From: CAVOBC01 sp963693635
GTDB lineage: Bacteria; Pseudomonadota; Gammaproteobacteria; Pseudomonadales; Azotimanducaceae
Direction of reading: 5' to 3'
DNA length: 16,347 bases
Assembly (NCBI GenBank): GCA_963693635.1
Contig: CAVOBC010000069.1
Location: forward strand, 1-16,347
Made by a program: the position numbers and the translations under genes. The notes under the pieces were generated by a model. The model was not told the origin of the DNA. It did not search any database and worked only from the letters and a program-made list of their open reading frames with translations. How positions within the stretch are numbered: position 1 is the stretch's first letter; each line of letters starts with the position of its first letter. Of this stretch, positions 1-8,601 are shown one piece after another.

Positions 1-25
1 GGAAGACCTGCTAATTGGGGAACTT

Positions 26-3000
26 ATGAGATTTCGTAAAGCATTAATCTACCTCGTCTCTTTTTTGGTGATGTCGGGCTACGGCCTGAACGTCACTGCA
101 GCAGAGGGCGACGAGGACGACGAGGAAATCGAGGAGGTTCTGGTAACGGGTTCGTATATCCGTCGGGACAACTTTGATTTGCCTTCGCCGAAACATATCG
201 TTGACCAGGCCGACATTGCATTGTCGGGGAACTCAGAGATCGGAGACGTCATCTTCGACCAATCGTTCCAACTGGGCGTGAATGCGAATGCAGCACCTTT
301 CGAAGGCATCTGTTGTGGAGCAGAAAGTCAGGACGGTCTTGGCACATCCAGTGGCTGGGGCGAAGGCGCTGACAACCAGCAGGGTAACCAGGGCACTGAA
401 GTCTGGGCGAACCTACGAGGTCTCGGTACTCGAGCCACAATGACCATGATGGACGGACACCGTCTGCCTGCCGACACAACCGTACGTGGTGAACGTGCTG
501 GCGTTGATATTTCGGGCATGTATCCGTCAATTGCCATCGGCCGGGTCGAGACGATCCTGGACGGTGCCTCTGCCCTCTACGGCGCTGAGGCCGTCAGCGG
601 CGTCATCAACATGGTCCCCCGCAAGGAATTCGAAGGCCTGGAAGTGAGCATCGACTGGTCGCAGCCCCTGGAAAATGGCGCAGCGAATCAGGGCATCCAA
701 ATTCTGGGTGGTGTTCAGGGTGATCGCGGTCGCGCCATCTTCTCGATGGAACTGCGTGAAACCGATCGCATGCGGTTCACCGAGCGCCCCGAATTCATGC
801 CCGACAGCAAGAACCCCTGGGCCCGAGATGACCACGAGGGCAACGCGTGGTATCCGCGGACGACGTGGTCCAAGTTCTGGAAAGACGCCTATAACACCGG
901 CAGCAACCCGGGAAGCCGTTTCCGTGCGCCCATCCGCAACATCCTGGGTGCACTGCAGACACCGGGCGAGCGCGGCGATGGCGCTGACTTGGGTGACGGC
1001 ATCGCGGGCACCGCAGGTGGCTTCGACACCCGTCAGGCATCAACCTACCGGTGGTCAGACAACATCAGCAATATCGCTGTTGGCACTGTCAATGACCCAA
1101 ATTGTGCCTACAACTTTGGTTCGGGCAACTCCGACAGCGGACCTCAGGCGGCAACAGGTGGCCCGTTCTTCGGCGCTCCGAACCGCTGGTACGCGTACCC
1201 GACGCTGGACGGCAAGCTCGACATTGGTCCGGGCGGCACATACGAGGAATGGGAAGCTGCACATGGGCCGGTCGCCGGTACGGCGCACCGCAGGAAGCTT
1301 GGAGCGACCTATACCTACAACGACGTTGGCAAACATGCCAACTTCCTGAACGGCTATCTTGACATTGATCGGCCAGCAAGGCATTGCCGGATGGTGGACT
1401 CGGATGTGCAGGACATGCAGGCCGAGAGCGAGCGTCGCAAGGGCATGGCGTACTTTGAGTACGAACTGACCGACAATCTGACCGTTCGTGGCGAAATCGT
1501 CGCTGCCAACGTCGACTACAACACGCGCTTGTATGCGCCCGGCTTCAACGACTTTGATACCGAGAACAATGCGTTCGTTTCTGATCGCATGGCTATCGCA
1601 GTCGGTTCAAACCCGGGCAACCCGTACCGCGCATTTGCGGACGGAACCAATACCACGCCGTGGATTACAGGACTCGCTCCTGCCGACGAGTGGGACTCGG
1701 CGATGAACAACCAGAACAACTATCCTGGGCAGCGGGACCAGTCCACCCAGTGGCTGGACTCGGTTCATCGGCAATTAGACTTCTTTGACCTCAACAATAA
1801 CGGTCGATACGAATATCTGATCGAGCCGGGCGAGGCACTTGTGTACGCGCAGGACGCCAACGGCGACGGGATTCCCGATCGTGACTTCGATGGTGACGGG
1901 GTCGCGGATGGAAACATGCAACGTAACCCGGAAGCCCGGGTAATGCTGATTGGTATGGACGACGCAGATGGCGACGGTATCCCGGATCGCTTCGACCCGG
2001 ATGGTGGCGGCATTGCGCTGTACGAGGATGTTCGCTTTCCGGGTTCAGTAGGTGACGACAACCAGAGCGCGCTGCTCTTTGCCTTCCCCAAGAATCCGCG
2101 TAACACGAACGTCGACTGGGTCCATAATGATGGCATCAACAGCTATCTGCGCCGGACCGTGCGCAATGACCTTCGCATTCGCCTCGGTGGCGAGTTGACG
2201 ATTCAGGATTGGATCATCGACGCTGACTGGATTTGGTCCAAAGGCACGCGCGAAACCAACCAGCCGCAGGAAGTAACTGCTGAACTTGTGAAAGCGCTGC
2301 GCTGTCAGGCCGGTCCGCAGGCCGACTCCTGCTGGAACCCGTTTGGCTCGAGCTACCTGATGATGGACGAGAACGGTTTCCCGATTGGCGACCCGTCCAT
2401 CACGCATCCTGCCGCTAATGATCCAGGCTGGACGCCAGCAGACCACGCGTATGTCAACACCGAAGAAGAGAACCGCCTTGCGGGTATCGTCATGGGTTAT
2501 GACATCCAGGACCTGGAGATGAACGTCATTGACATCGTTGCCTCCACGGGCAGCTTGTTCGATCTGCCGTACAACGATGAGCCGGTTGGCTTCGCCATCG
2601 GTATTCACCTCCGGGTGGAAGAGGAAGAATTTCGTCCTCACATGCTGAACCAGGCCGCCGTCGGCGGACCGAAGATTGCGCTTCGCAAGAGCGAACAGAC
2701 GTCCAACGCAGTTTTCGCCGAGTTCAGCATACCCCTGATGTCGAGCCCACGTTTTGGTCAAATGGAAATGCAACTCGCTGCTCGGTATACCGAGATTGAG
2801 TCACGCGGGGTCTTCGGACAGCCCGGCACGGCCAAGTTCGACACAGTCATTCCGAAGGTTGCAATTCGCTATAGCCCGAACGACTGGTTGGCTATCCGTG
2901 CAAGCATGACCGAGGGATTTGTGACGCCGGGTCTTTACGCACTCTTCGGAGAATCGTCGATTCGCAACTTCGGAAACGTGCGTGACTACACATGTGACGT

Positions 3001-4408
3001 TATTCCTGATGCGCCTCACTGTCTGGCCATCGGTGCCAGCACGGGTGGTGATTCGCCGCGGACCGAAGTTGCAAACTCCGGTAACGCGAATCTCGATCCC
3101 GAGACTTCTGACCTCTACAACGTGGGCTTCTCGCTGTCTCTGCTCGACGGTGATCTCGTCTTCGACGTGGATTACACGAATGTTGAGTTCCGCGGTAGCA
3201 TCGAGAATATCTCGGCAAGTACGGCTGTCGGCCTGAATGAGAACGGATTCTATGACTACGTCCTGGATTCCTGCTCAAACACAGGTCCTGGCGGCGGACC
3301 GACGCTGGCCGATTGGGACAACGTGAACCGATTGGCGAATGCGCAGTCGGCCAACGGCTTGACGCCGGAAGATCTGGATGCACTCCGGAGCTTCACGCCA
3401 AGCGACTTTGCGGCATCGGCCGTGTTCACCAATGCGGCTGACCAGGCTTGTCGCGCTGCGGCTGTTGAGAACTGGATTGCACGGGACGCGAACGCTGGCG
3501 CCGGTGAGAGTTCCTACGGTGGTGCCCGCCTGGATCGTGGTCGCCCAGCGACTACGACTACCGCCGCGATTCCGACGGCGCTCCACTATGTTGAGTCACC
3601 CTGGACGGCACAGGGATCTCGCCTAACCGAGACGATGATCTACGGCGCGCGTTATGCGTTCACCCTGCCTGAGCACCAGTGGCTCAATTGGCTGGGCGAC
3701 GACACGGGTCAGTTCATGCTGACATTCAGCGCTACGCAATTTCTGACGCAGGAACTGACGAAGTTCAAGAGCTTCGGATGTGATGCAGAGAGCCGCAATA
3801 GCGGTGGCTTCTGCAACAACGACCACATCTACGCAGGCATCACCATCGATGGTGTGGGTAACCGCAATTCGCAGTACTTCTCGCCCCCGGGGATGGAACT
3901 GTACTCTGCGCTGCCTCCGACACCTGAGTGGAGAGCGAATCTTGGACTGCGCTGGTTCAAGGGTGGACACACGGCACAACTCGCAGTTCGTTGGCACGAC
4001 CGTGTCGACAACATCAACGTTGCCTGGGATGCCATCATCGCGCGTGACAAACTCGACCCACGCGAGTTGATTCCGCGCTGGAACTACGACTCGTTGAGTG
4101 ACGGCACGACGCAGTACCCGCACTTTGTGCAGCCTGGTGTCAGTTCGCCTGATGAGATTCCTCAAAGCGAGCGGTGTGCATACCAGCCCTGGCCCACCTG
4201 CGAGATTAACTCGCGGATGTACTGGGACTTCACCTACAGCTACCGCAAGGCTGACGTCTTGGGCGTTGGCACCATGACGCTGACCGCTAGCGTACGTAAC
4301 CTCTTCGATACGTACCCGGACGCGATTACGCAGTTCTCCGGACACGAGGCGTATCTGGACAACATCATGGGTCGTACCTTGATGCTGCGAGTCAACTTCG
4401 GCTTGTAG
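26..4408 (+). CDS. Large TonB-dependent outer-membrane receptor
   Basis: This is an outer-membrane beta-barrel transporter that would take up a substrate using TonB/ExbBD energy; the substrate cannot be told from sequence. The 1460-aa product begins with a signal peptide (about residues 1-25), an acidic stretch and a TonB-box-like segment EEVLVTGSYIRR. A plug domain follows (about 45-205) with the typical run NLRGLGT, DGHRLP, VETILDGASALYGAEAVSGVINM. The remainder is barrel, ending in LMLRVNFGL. It is far longer than the usual 700-1000 aa because of big loop insertions. One, at about residues 589-662, holds repeated DxDGDGxxD calcium-binding motifs of the thrombospondin-type-3/EF-hand kind. 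Many cysteines come in close pairs, for example CQAGPQADSC and CDAESRNSGGFC, suggesting disulfide-stabilised external loops. The start is supported by GGGGAA a few bases before the ATG. Any promoter lies outside the window. The family call is firm; the substrate is unknown. Confidence 0.95.
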   Translation: MRFRKALIYLVSFLVMSGYGLNVTAAEGDEDDEEIEEVLVTGSYIRRDNFDLPSPKHIVDQADIALSGNSEIGDVIFDQSFQLGVNANAAPFEGICCGAESQDGLGTSSGWGEGADNQQGNQGTEVWANLRGLGTRATMTMMDGHRLPADTTVRGERAGVDISGMYPSIAIGRVETILDGASALYGAEAVSGVINMVPRKEFEGLEVSIDWSQPLENGAANQGIQILGGVQGDRGRAIFSMELRETDRMRFTERPEFMPDSKNPWARDDHEGNAWYPRTTWSKFWKDAYNTGSNPGSRFRAPIRNILGALQTPGERGDGADLGDGIAGTAGGFDTRQASTYRWSDNISNIAVGTVNDPNCAYNFGSGNSDSGPQAATGGPFFGAPNRWYAYPTLDGKLDIGPGGTYEEWEAAHGPVAGTAHRRKLGATYTYNDVGKHANFLNGYLDIDRPARHCRMVDSDVQDMQAESERRKGMAYFEYELTDNLTVRGEIVAANVDYNTRLYAPGFNDFDTENNAFVSDRMAIAVGSNPGNPYRAFADGTNTTPWITGLAPADEWDSAMNNQNNYPGQRDQSTQWLDSVHRQLDFFDLNNNGRYEYLIEPGEALVYAQDANGDGIPDRDFDGDGVADGNMQRNPEARVMLIGMDDADGDGIPDRFDPDGGGIALYEDVRFPGSVGDDNQSALLFAFPKNPRNTNVDWVHNDGINSYLRRTVRNDLRIRLGGELTIQDWIIDADWIWSKGTRETNQPQEVTAELVKALRCQAGPQADSCWNPFGSSYLMMDENGFPIGDPSITHPAANDPGWTPADHAYVNTEEENRLAGIVMGYDIQDLEMNVIDIVASTGSLFDLPYNDEPVGFAIGIHLRVEEEEFRPHMLNQAAVGGPKIALRKSEQTSNAVFAEFSIPLMSSPRFGQMEMQLAARYTEIESRGVFGQPGTAKFDTVIPKVAIRYSPNDWLAIRASMTEGFVTPGLYALFGESSIRNFGNVRDYTCDVIPDAPHCLAIGASTGGDSPRTEVANSGNANLDPETSDLYNVGFSLSLLDGDLVFDVDYTNVEFRGSIENISASTAVGLNENGFYDYVLDSCSNTGPGGGPTLADWDNVNRLANAQSANGLTPEDLDALRSFTPSDFAASAVFTNAADQACRAAAVENWIARDANAGAGESSYGGARLDRGRPATTTTAAIPTALHYVESPWTAQGSRLTETMIYGARYAFTLPEHQWLNWLGDDTGQFMLTFSATQFLTQELTKFKSFGCDAESRNSGGFCNNDHIYAGITIDGVGNRNSQYFSPPGMELYSALPPTPEWRANLGLRWFKGGHTAQLAVRWHDRVDNINVAWDAIIARDKLDPRELIPRWNYDSLSDGTTQYPHFVQPGVSSPDEIPQSERCAYQPWPTCEINSRMYWDFTYSYRKADVLGVGTMTLTASVRNLFDTYPDAITQFSGHEAYLDNIMGRTLMLRVNFGL

Positions 4409-4415
4409 TAGCAAT

Positions 4416-4451
4416 CGATGCGGGAAGCCCCATGCGGGGTTTCCCGCATCG
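4416..4451 (+). terminator. Hairpin just after the receptor gene
   Basis: An 11-bp inverted repeat, CGATGCGGGAA with TTCCCGCATCG, encloses a further CCCC/GGGG pairing with one G-T position between them. It starts 8 bases after the receptor stop. There is no T-run directly after it, so alone it is not a canonical intrinsic terminator. It more likely stabilises the 3' end of the mRNA or works together with the second hairpin downstream. Confidence 0.6.
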
Positions 4452-4461
4452 CACGAAAGAG

Positions 4462-4492
4462 AACCCTGCGACTCCGGTCGCGGGGTTTTTTT
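4462..4492 (+). terminator. Rho-independent terminator of the receptor gene
   Basis: The stem pairs AACCCTGCGA with TCGCGGGGTT (one G-T pair) around a CTCCGG hexamer whose ends can also pair. It runs straight into seven consecutive T residues (4486-4492). Stem, small loop and T-tract are all canonical, so transcription of the receptor should end here and the next gene should have its own promoter. Confidence 0.9.
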
Positions 4493-4692
4493 GTTATGAA
4501 GGTGCATCCGCTGAGGTGGCCGGTGACCAGAATCGGGGTCGATCGTGACGGTCTACGACACGATCCGAAACCTCAGTGGGCTCCGGAAGAACGAAAAGTT
4601 ATGGGTAGGTCTTCGTTGAATCCGCGACTGGCCGGCCGATGTGAATTTGTTGCTGCTGTCCTCACCATAATTGCCTGGGATACACTCTCGAA
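4493..4692 (+). other. Leader region before the lipoprotein gene
   Basis: About 200 bases lie between the terminator and the next start codon. I see no convincing gene here. A promoter is expected because a terminator lies upstream. The best -10-like hexamer is CATAAT at 4666-4671, but no -35 stands at a proper distance, so I do not call a promoter. The Shine-Dalgarno is also weak: GGGA at 4677-4680, 12 bases before the ATG. Confidence 0.4.
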
Positions 4693-7600
4693 ATGTTCAA
4701 GCGAGACTTCATGGTGGCAGCGGTCACCGTCCTGCTGCTTGCCGGTTGTGGCGGCGGTGGCGGCGGCGACAGCACGCCTGCGCCACAACCGCAACCTGTT
4801 CCGGTTGTGGGCGAACCGGATCCGGTAACAACGACGCCGCCCTCCACCGTGGATCCGGATGCGCCCTTGAAATTCCGGGAATGGGCTCGCTTTGCCGGGC
4901 TCAGTCGGGTGTGGGAGTTCACTGACACGGTGGTTGAGGGCGATCAGGCCCAGATCTTTGCTCGGGAGTTTGCTGGTGGGGTCGCGGCCGCAGACTATGA
5001 CGGCGACGGCGATACCGATCTGTACGTGGTGGGGGGCAACCGGACACCGAATCACCTCTACCGCAATGACGGCAATTTGACGTTTGTCGAGATCGGGGCG
5101 TCTGCTGGCCTCGATGTCACGCATCGGGGTAGCGGCCCGGCGTTTGGAGACATTGATGGCGACGGCGACCTAGACCTTTTCGTTGGGGCGGTCGACGGGG
5201 ACCCACATTATCTCTTTGAGAACCGTGGTGGCACGTTTGTTGATGTTACTGCGGATTCCGGCATCACACTCGTCGCGACCGTCACCGTGGCCGCAACCTT
5301 TGGCGACTACGATCAGGATGGCGACCTGGATCTGTTCCTGTCCCATTGGGCCGTTGATGCGACGCCCGGGTCGGAGAGTCTGTGGCGCAATAACGGCGAT
5401 GGCACGTTCGTCAATGTCAGCGCAGACGCGGGCCTCGATGCGCTGATCGAGGACGCAGACGCGTCGAGTCAGCTCGGCAACCAGGGTGATGCACCCAAGA
5501 TTTATACCTTTACACCCAATCTGTCGGACATCGATGGCGATGGCGATCCCGACTTGCTGTTTGCGGCGGATTTCCGCAGCAGCCAGGTGTTCCGCAACGA
5601 TGGCGCGGGCTTCTTTACCCGGATCACCAACCGGGATGTCATTAAAGATCAAGCGGGCATGGGCGCGTCCGTGGGCGACTACGACAACGATGGCGACATG
5701 GACTGGTTTGTCACCTCTATCTGGGAGGAGAATACGACCTTCATCGGCAACCGGCTCTATCGAAATGATGGTACCGGCAACTTCGAGGATGTCACCGATG
5801 CGGCGGGGGTTGCCAACGGGAGCTGGGGTTGGGGTAGCTGTTTCGCCGACTTTGATAACGATGGCAACCTCGATATCTTCCAAGTCAACGGCTGGCGCGG
5901 TACGAGCGGCCAGTCGGAGGTCGGCACAGGCACCGATGGTCAGGGTGAGCAACCCTTTGGCAGCGACAAGATACGCTTGTTTCATGCGCAGGGCGACGGC
6001 ACGTTTGTGGAGTCAGCCGACGGCTTTGGTCTGGATGCGACGGGCCAGGGACGCAGCGTCGCATGTTTCGATGCTGACAGGGATGGCAACCTTGATATTG
6101 CGCTGACACAGAACGAAGAAACGCAGCTTGTCTTTTACCGCAACGACACAGACAACGATAACCACTACCTAACGATCAAGCTCGAAGGCACGGGGGGCAA
6201 TCCCTACGGTATCGGTGCGTGGATCTCGGCGGAGACTGCTGCAGGTACCCAGGTGCGAGAGCTGGGCGGGCACAACAATTTTGCGTCGCATGATCCCCTT
6301 GAAGTGCACTTTGGACTGGGTGAGGCGACGGTCGTCGACGTGGTGGTGCGCTGGCCTGACGGGTCCGCGTCGCGACGCGACGGGCTTGCGGCGGATCGTG
6401 TTTTGACGATCGCGCAGGACGGGCTGAACCAGAGTTTGTCGGTTGTGCGGGGTGGTGGCGATGGTGCATACGCGCCGGGAGAGATGGTGTCTATCGAGGC
6501 CGCGGCACCGGAGAAAGGATACTTCTTTAGTCATTGGAGCGGTGACGGCATCACGTTTGTGGACCGCTCCGTGGCAGCCACAGCGTTTACCATGCCCGCG
6601 CGCGGCGTCACAGTGAGAGCCAACTACACGCCGGGTGAGGGCGCCGGGCATGACGTGTCGGTTGCGCGGCGGTGGAACGAATTGTTGCTTGAGTCCGTTC
6701 GGAACGACTTCGCCCGCCCAACGGTACATGCCCGTAATCTGTTCCACATCTCCGCTGCCATGTTCGATGCATGGGCGCACTACGGCGGCGGTGCCACACC
6801 ATGGCTGCTAGGCGCTGAACGCGCGGGCGTCGCGTGTGGCCGAGACGTGACCACGGCGCCGACTGACCCGACAACCGCCCGGGAAACCGCCTTGAGCTAC
6901 GCGGCGTACCGGATCATTCGGCACCGTTTTGCAGGTTCGCCGGGTGCGGCGGTCATAGAACGCGATGCCGATGCGTTGATGGGTGCGCTTCAGCTTGACC
7001 TAGCGCTTGCGAGCGTCGACTACGGAACGGGTGCCGTGAATCCGGCTGCCGCGCTCGGCAACCACATCGGAGCGTGCTACATCGCATTCGGACTAGCCGA
7101 TGGGGCCAACGAAGCGTCGGATTACGGGAACACGGCCTATCAACCCGTCAACGCGCGGCTCGCGCCGGATGCACCCGGCAATCCGGACATTACCGACCTC
7201 AATCGGTGGCAGCCGCTTGCCTTGACTGAATTCATCGATCAGGCGGGCAATCCTGCGACATCTGAGCCTGACTTTTTGAGCCCGGAGTGGGGCCAGGTTG
7301 TCCCGTTTTCCCTTGCAAGCGCCGATGTTACGACCCACAGGCGCGATGACTTTGATTATCTTGTCTACCACGACCCAGGCGCGCCACCTTACCTTGGTGG
7401 CGACCTCAGCGCGGAATATCAGTGGGGCTTTTCACTCGTCTCCATCTGGTCTTCCCACCTCGCACCCGATGATGGCGTGATGCTGGATATCTCGCCGGGC
7501 AACATTGGCAACGTGGGGACTTATCCGAGCCGGTTCGAGGACTACCGACAGTTCTATGACACTCTCGCAGGTGGCGACAGCGGCAGTGGCCGAGCGCTCA

Positions 7601-8508
7601 ACCCGGTGACCGGGCTGCCGTATGAAGCGCAGATCGTGCCGAGGGGGGACTATGCGCGCGTGCTCGCCGAGTTCTGGGCGGACGGGCCGGACTCGGAGAC
7701 GCCACCCGGTCACTGGTTCGTGATTCTCAATACCGTCTACGACCATCCACTGCAGACGACTCGTTTCGGTGGAGCAGGTGAGCCGTTGCCGCGCCTTGAA
7801 TGGGACGTCAAGGGCTACTTTGCGCTCGGGGGCGCGATGCACGACGCCGCCATTACTGCCTGGGGCATCAAGGGCTGGTACGACTACATCCGACCGATTT
7901 CGGCGCTGCGCGCGATGGCGGCCCTCGGGCAGAGCAGCGATCCGGCGGGTACGTCATACCACGCCGATGGCACTCCACTTGAATCGGGTTTCATTGAGTT
8001 GATTGAGTCCGGTGATGCGCTCGCGGGCGACGCAGATGAGCATGTCGGCAAGGTCAAGCTGCTGTCCTGGCGCGGATCTGCGTTTATCGCGGACCCGGAG
8101 ACTGATGTCGCTGGCGTTGGCTGGATCAGAGCGGAGGATTGGTGGCCATACCAGCGACCGACTTTTGTGACCCCACCCTTTGCGGGTTACGTCTCGGGTC
8201 ACTCGACGTATTCGCGCGCCGCAGCCGAAGTGCTGACGGCGATGACGGGAAGCGAATTTTTCCCGGGTGGCATGAGCGGCTTCGAGGTTGAAGCCAACAA
8301 CTTCCTGGTGTTTGAGGAGGGTCCATCGGTACCGATGACATTGCAGTGGGCCACGTACCGGGACGCGTCCGACCAGTGCAGTTTGTCCCGCATTTGGGGA
8401 GGTATCCACCCGCCTGCTGACGATCTGCCAGGTCGTCTCGCGGGCGCACAAATCGGCGAGGACGCGTTCGCGCGTGCCTTGTCCCACTTTAATGGTACCG
8501 CGCCCTGA
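4693..8508 (+). CDS. FG-GAP/ASPIC-UnbV lipoprotein fused to vanadium haloperoxidase-like domain
   Basis: This is a predicted envelope-anchored lipoprotein of 1271 aa. The signal sequence ends in a lipobox, LLAGC (Cys19), followed by poly-Gly and a Pro-rich linker. Residues about 60-475 carry seven FG-GAP/VCBS calcium loops of the type DxDxDGDxD, beginning near residues 101, 153, 205, 279, 329, 386 and 460. An ASPIC/UnbV domain (about 485-577) follows, then an InlB-B-like beta repeat (about 590-649, GYFFSHWSGDG). The last 620 residues resemble bacterial vanadium-dependent haloperoxidases: K1060-x6-R1067-P, S1168-G1169-H1170, and S-R1233-x5-H1239-x3-D. These match all seven vanadate-binding residues of Curvularia chloroperoxidase (K353, R360, S402, G403, H404, R490, H496). 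Acid phosphatases share the same pocket, so a phosphatase role is possible. The ATG at 4693 gives a basic n-region; an ATG at 4711 is an alternative. The gene stands alone after a terminator. Confidence 0.93.
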   Translation: MFKRDFMVAAVTVLLLAGCGGGGGGDSTPAPQPQPVPVVGEPDPVTTTPPSTVDPDAPLKFREWARFAGLSRVWEFTDTVVEGDQAQIFAREFAGGVAAADYDGDGDTDLYVVGGNRTPNHLYRNDGNLTFVEIGASAGLDVTHRGSGPAFGDIDGDGDLDLFVGAVDGDPHYLFENRGGTFVDVTADSGITLVATVTVAATFGDYDQDGDLDLFLSHWAVDATPGSESLWRNNGDGTFVNVSADAGLDALIEDADASSQLGNQGDAPKIYTFTPNLSDIDGDGDPDLLFAADFRSSQVFRNDGAGFFTRITNRDVIKDQAGMGASVGDYDNDGDMDWFVTSIWEENTTFIGNRLYRNDGTGNFEDVTDAAGVANGSWGWGSCFADFDNDGNLDIFQVNGWRGTSGQSEVGTGTDGQGEQPFGSDKIRLFHAQGDGTFVESADGFGLDATGQGRSVACFDADRDGNLDIALTQNEETQLVFYRNDTDNDNHYLTIKLEGTGGNPYGIGAWISAETAAGTQVRELGGHNNFASHDPLEVHFGLGEATVVDVVVRWPDGSASRRDGLAADRVLTIAQDGLNQSLSVVRGGGDGAYAPGEMVSIEAAAPEKGYFFSHWSGDGITFVDRSVAATAFTMPARGVTVRANYTPGEGAGHDVSVARRWNELLLESVRNDFARPTVHARNLFHISAAMFDAWAHYGGGATPWLLGAERAGVACGRDVTTAPTDPTTARETALSYAAYRIIRHRFAGSPGAAVIERDADALMGALQLDLALASVDYGTGAVNPAAALGNHIGACYIAFGLADGANEASDYGNTAYQPVNARLAPDAPGNPDITDLNRWQPLALTEFIDQAGNPATSEPDFLSPEWGQVVPFSLASADVTTHRRDDFDYLVYHDPGAPPYLGGDLSAEYQWGFSLVSIWSSHLAPDDGVMLDISPGNIGNVGTYPSRFEDYRQFYDTLAGGDSGSGRALNPVTGLPYEAQIVPRGDYARVLAEFWADGPDSETPPGHWFVILNTVYDHPLQTTRFGGAGEPLPRLEWDVKGYFALGGAMHDAAITAWGIKGWYDYIRPISALRAMAALGQSSDPAGTSYHADGTPLESGFIELIESGDALAGDADEHVGKVKLLSWRGSAFIADPETDVAGVGWIRAEDWWPYQRPTFVTPPFAGYVSGHSTYSRAAAEVLTAMTGSEFFPGGMSGFEVEANNFLVFEEGPSVPMTLQWATYRDASDQCSLSRIWGGIHPPADDLPGRLAGAQIGEDAFARALSHFNGTAP

Positions 8509-8557
8509 GGGTACAGCGCTGAGACGATCCTGCGAATCGGCCCGGCGCGTGCACCCT
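8508..8557. terminator. Possible weak hairpin between convergent genes
   Basis: An imperfect inverted repeat, AGGGTACAGCGC against GCGCGTGCACCCT, starts at the last base of the lipoprotein stop codon, with a loop of about 25 bases. It has no T-run on either strand. The monooxygenase gene converges on it. It may reduce read-through, but the evidence is thin. Confidence 0.25.
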
Positions 8558-8601
8558 ACGAGATAGCCGCTCGCGTGCGGTCGGGAGTGAACCCGGATGG
8601 G

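Noticed and set aside
2045..2773. Antisense open frame of 242 codons inside the receptor gene
   Set aside because: No domain is recognisable, and the plus-strand receptor frame is continuous and well supported.
3623..4507. Long antisense open frame inside the receptor gene
   Set aside because: It is a high-GC shadow of the receptor frame, has no recognisable motif, and crosses the terminator region.
4418..4828. Open frame across the terminators and the lipoprotein start
   Set aside because: It reads through two hairpins and a T-run and overlaps the lipoprotein signal peptide in another frame; it looks non-coding.
5170..5985. Antisense open frame of 271 codons inside the FG-GAP region
   Set aside because: Its repeated Ile/Val/Ala-rich pattern mirrors the DxDGDGD repeats on the plus strand.
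5000..6100. Tandem DNA repeats rich in GATGGCGACGGCGAC
   Set aside because: They are the codons of the FG-GAP calcium loops and not an independent DNA repeat.
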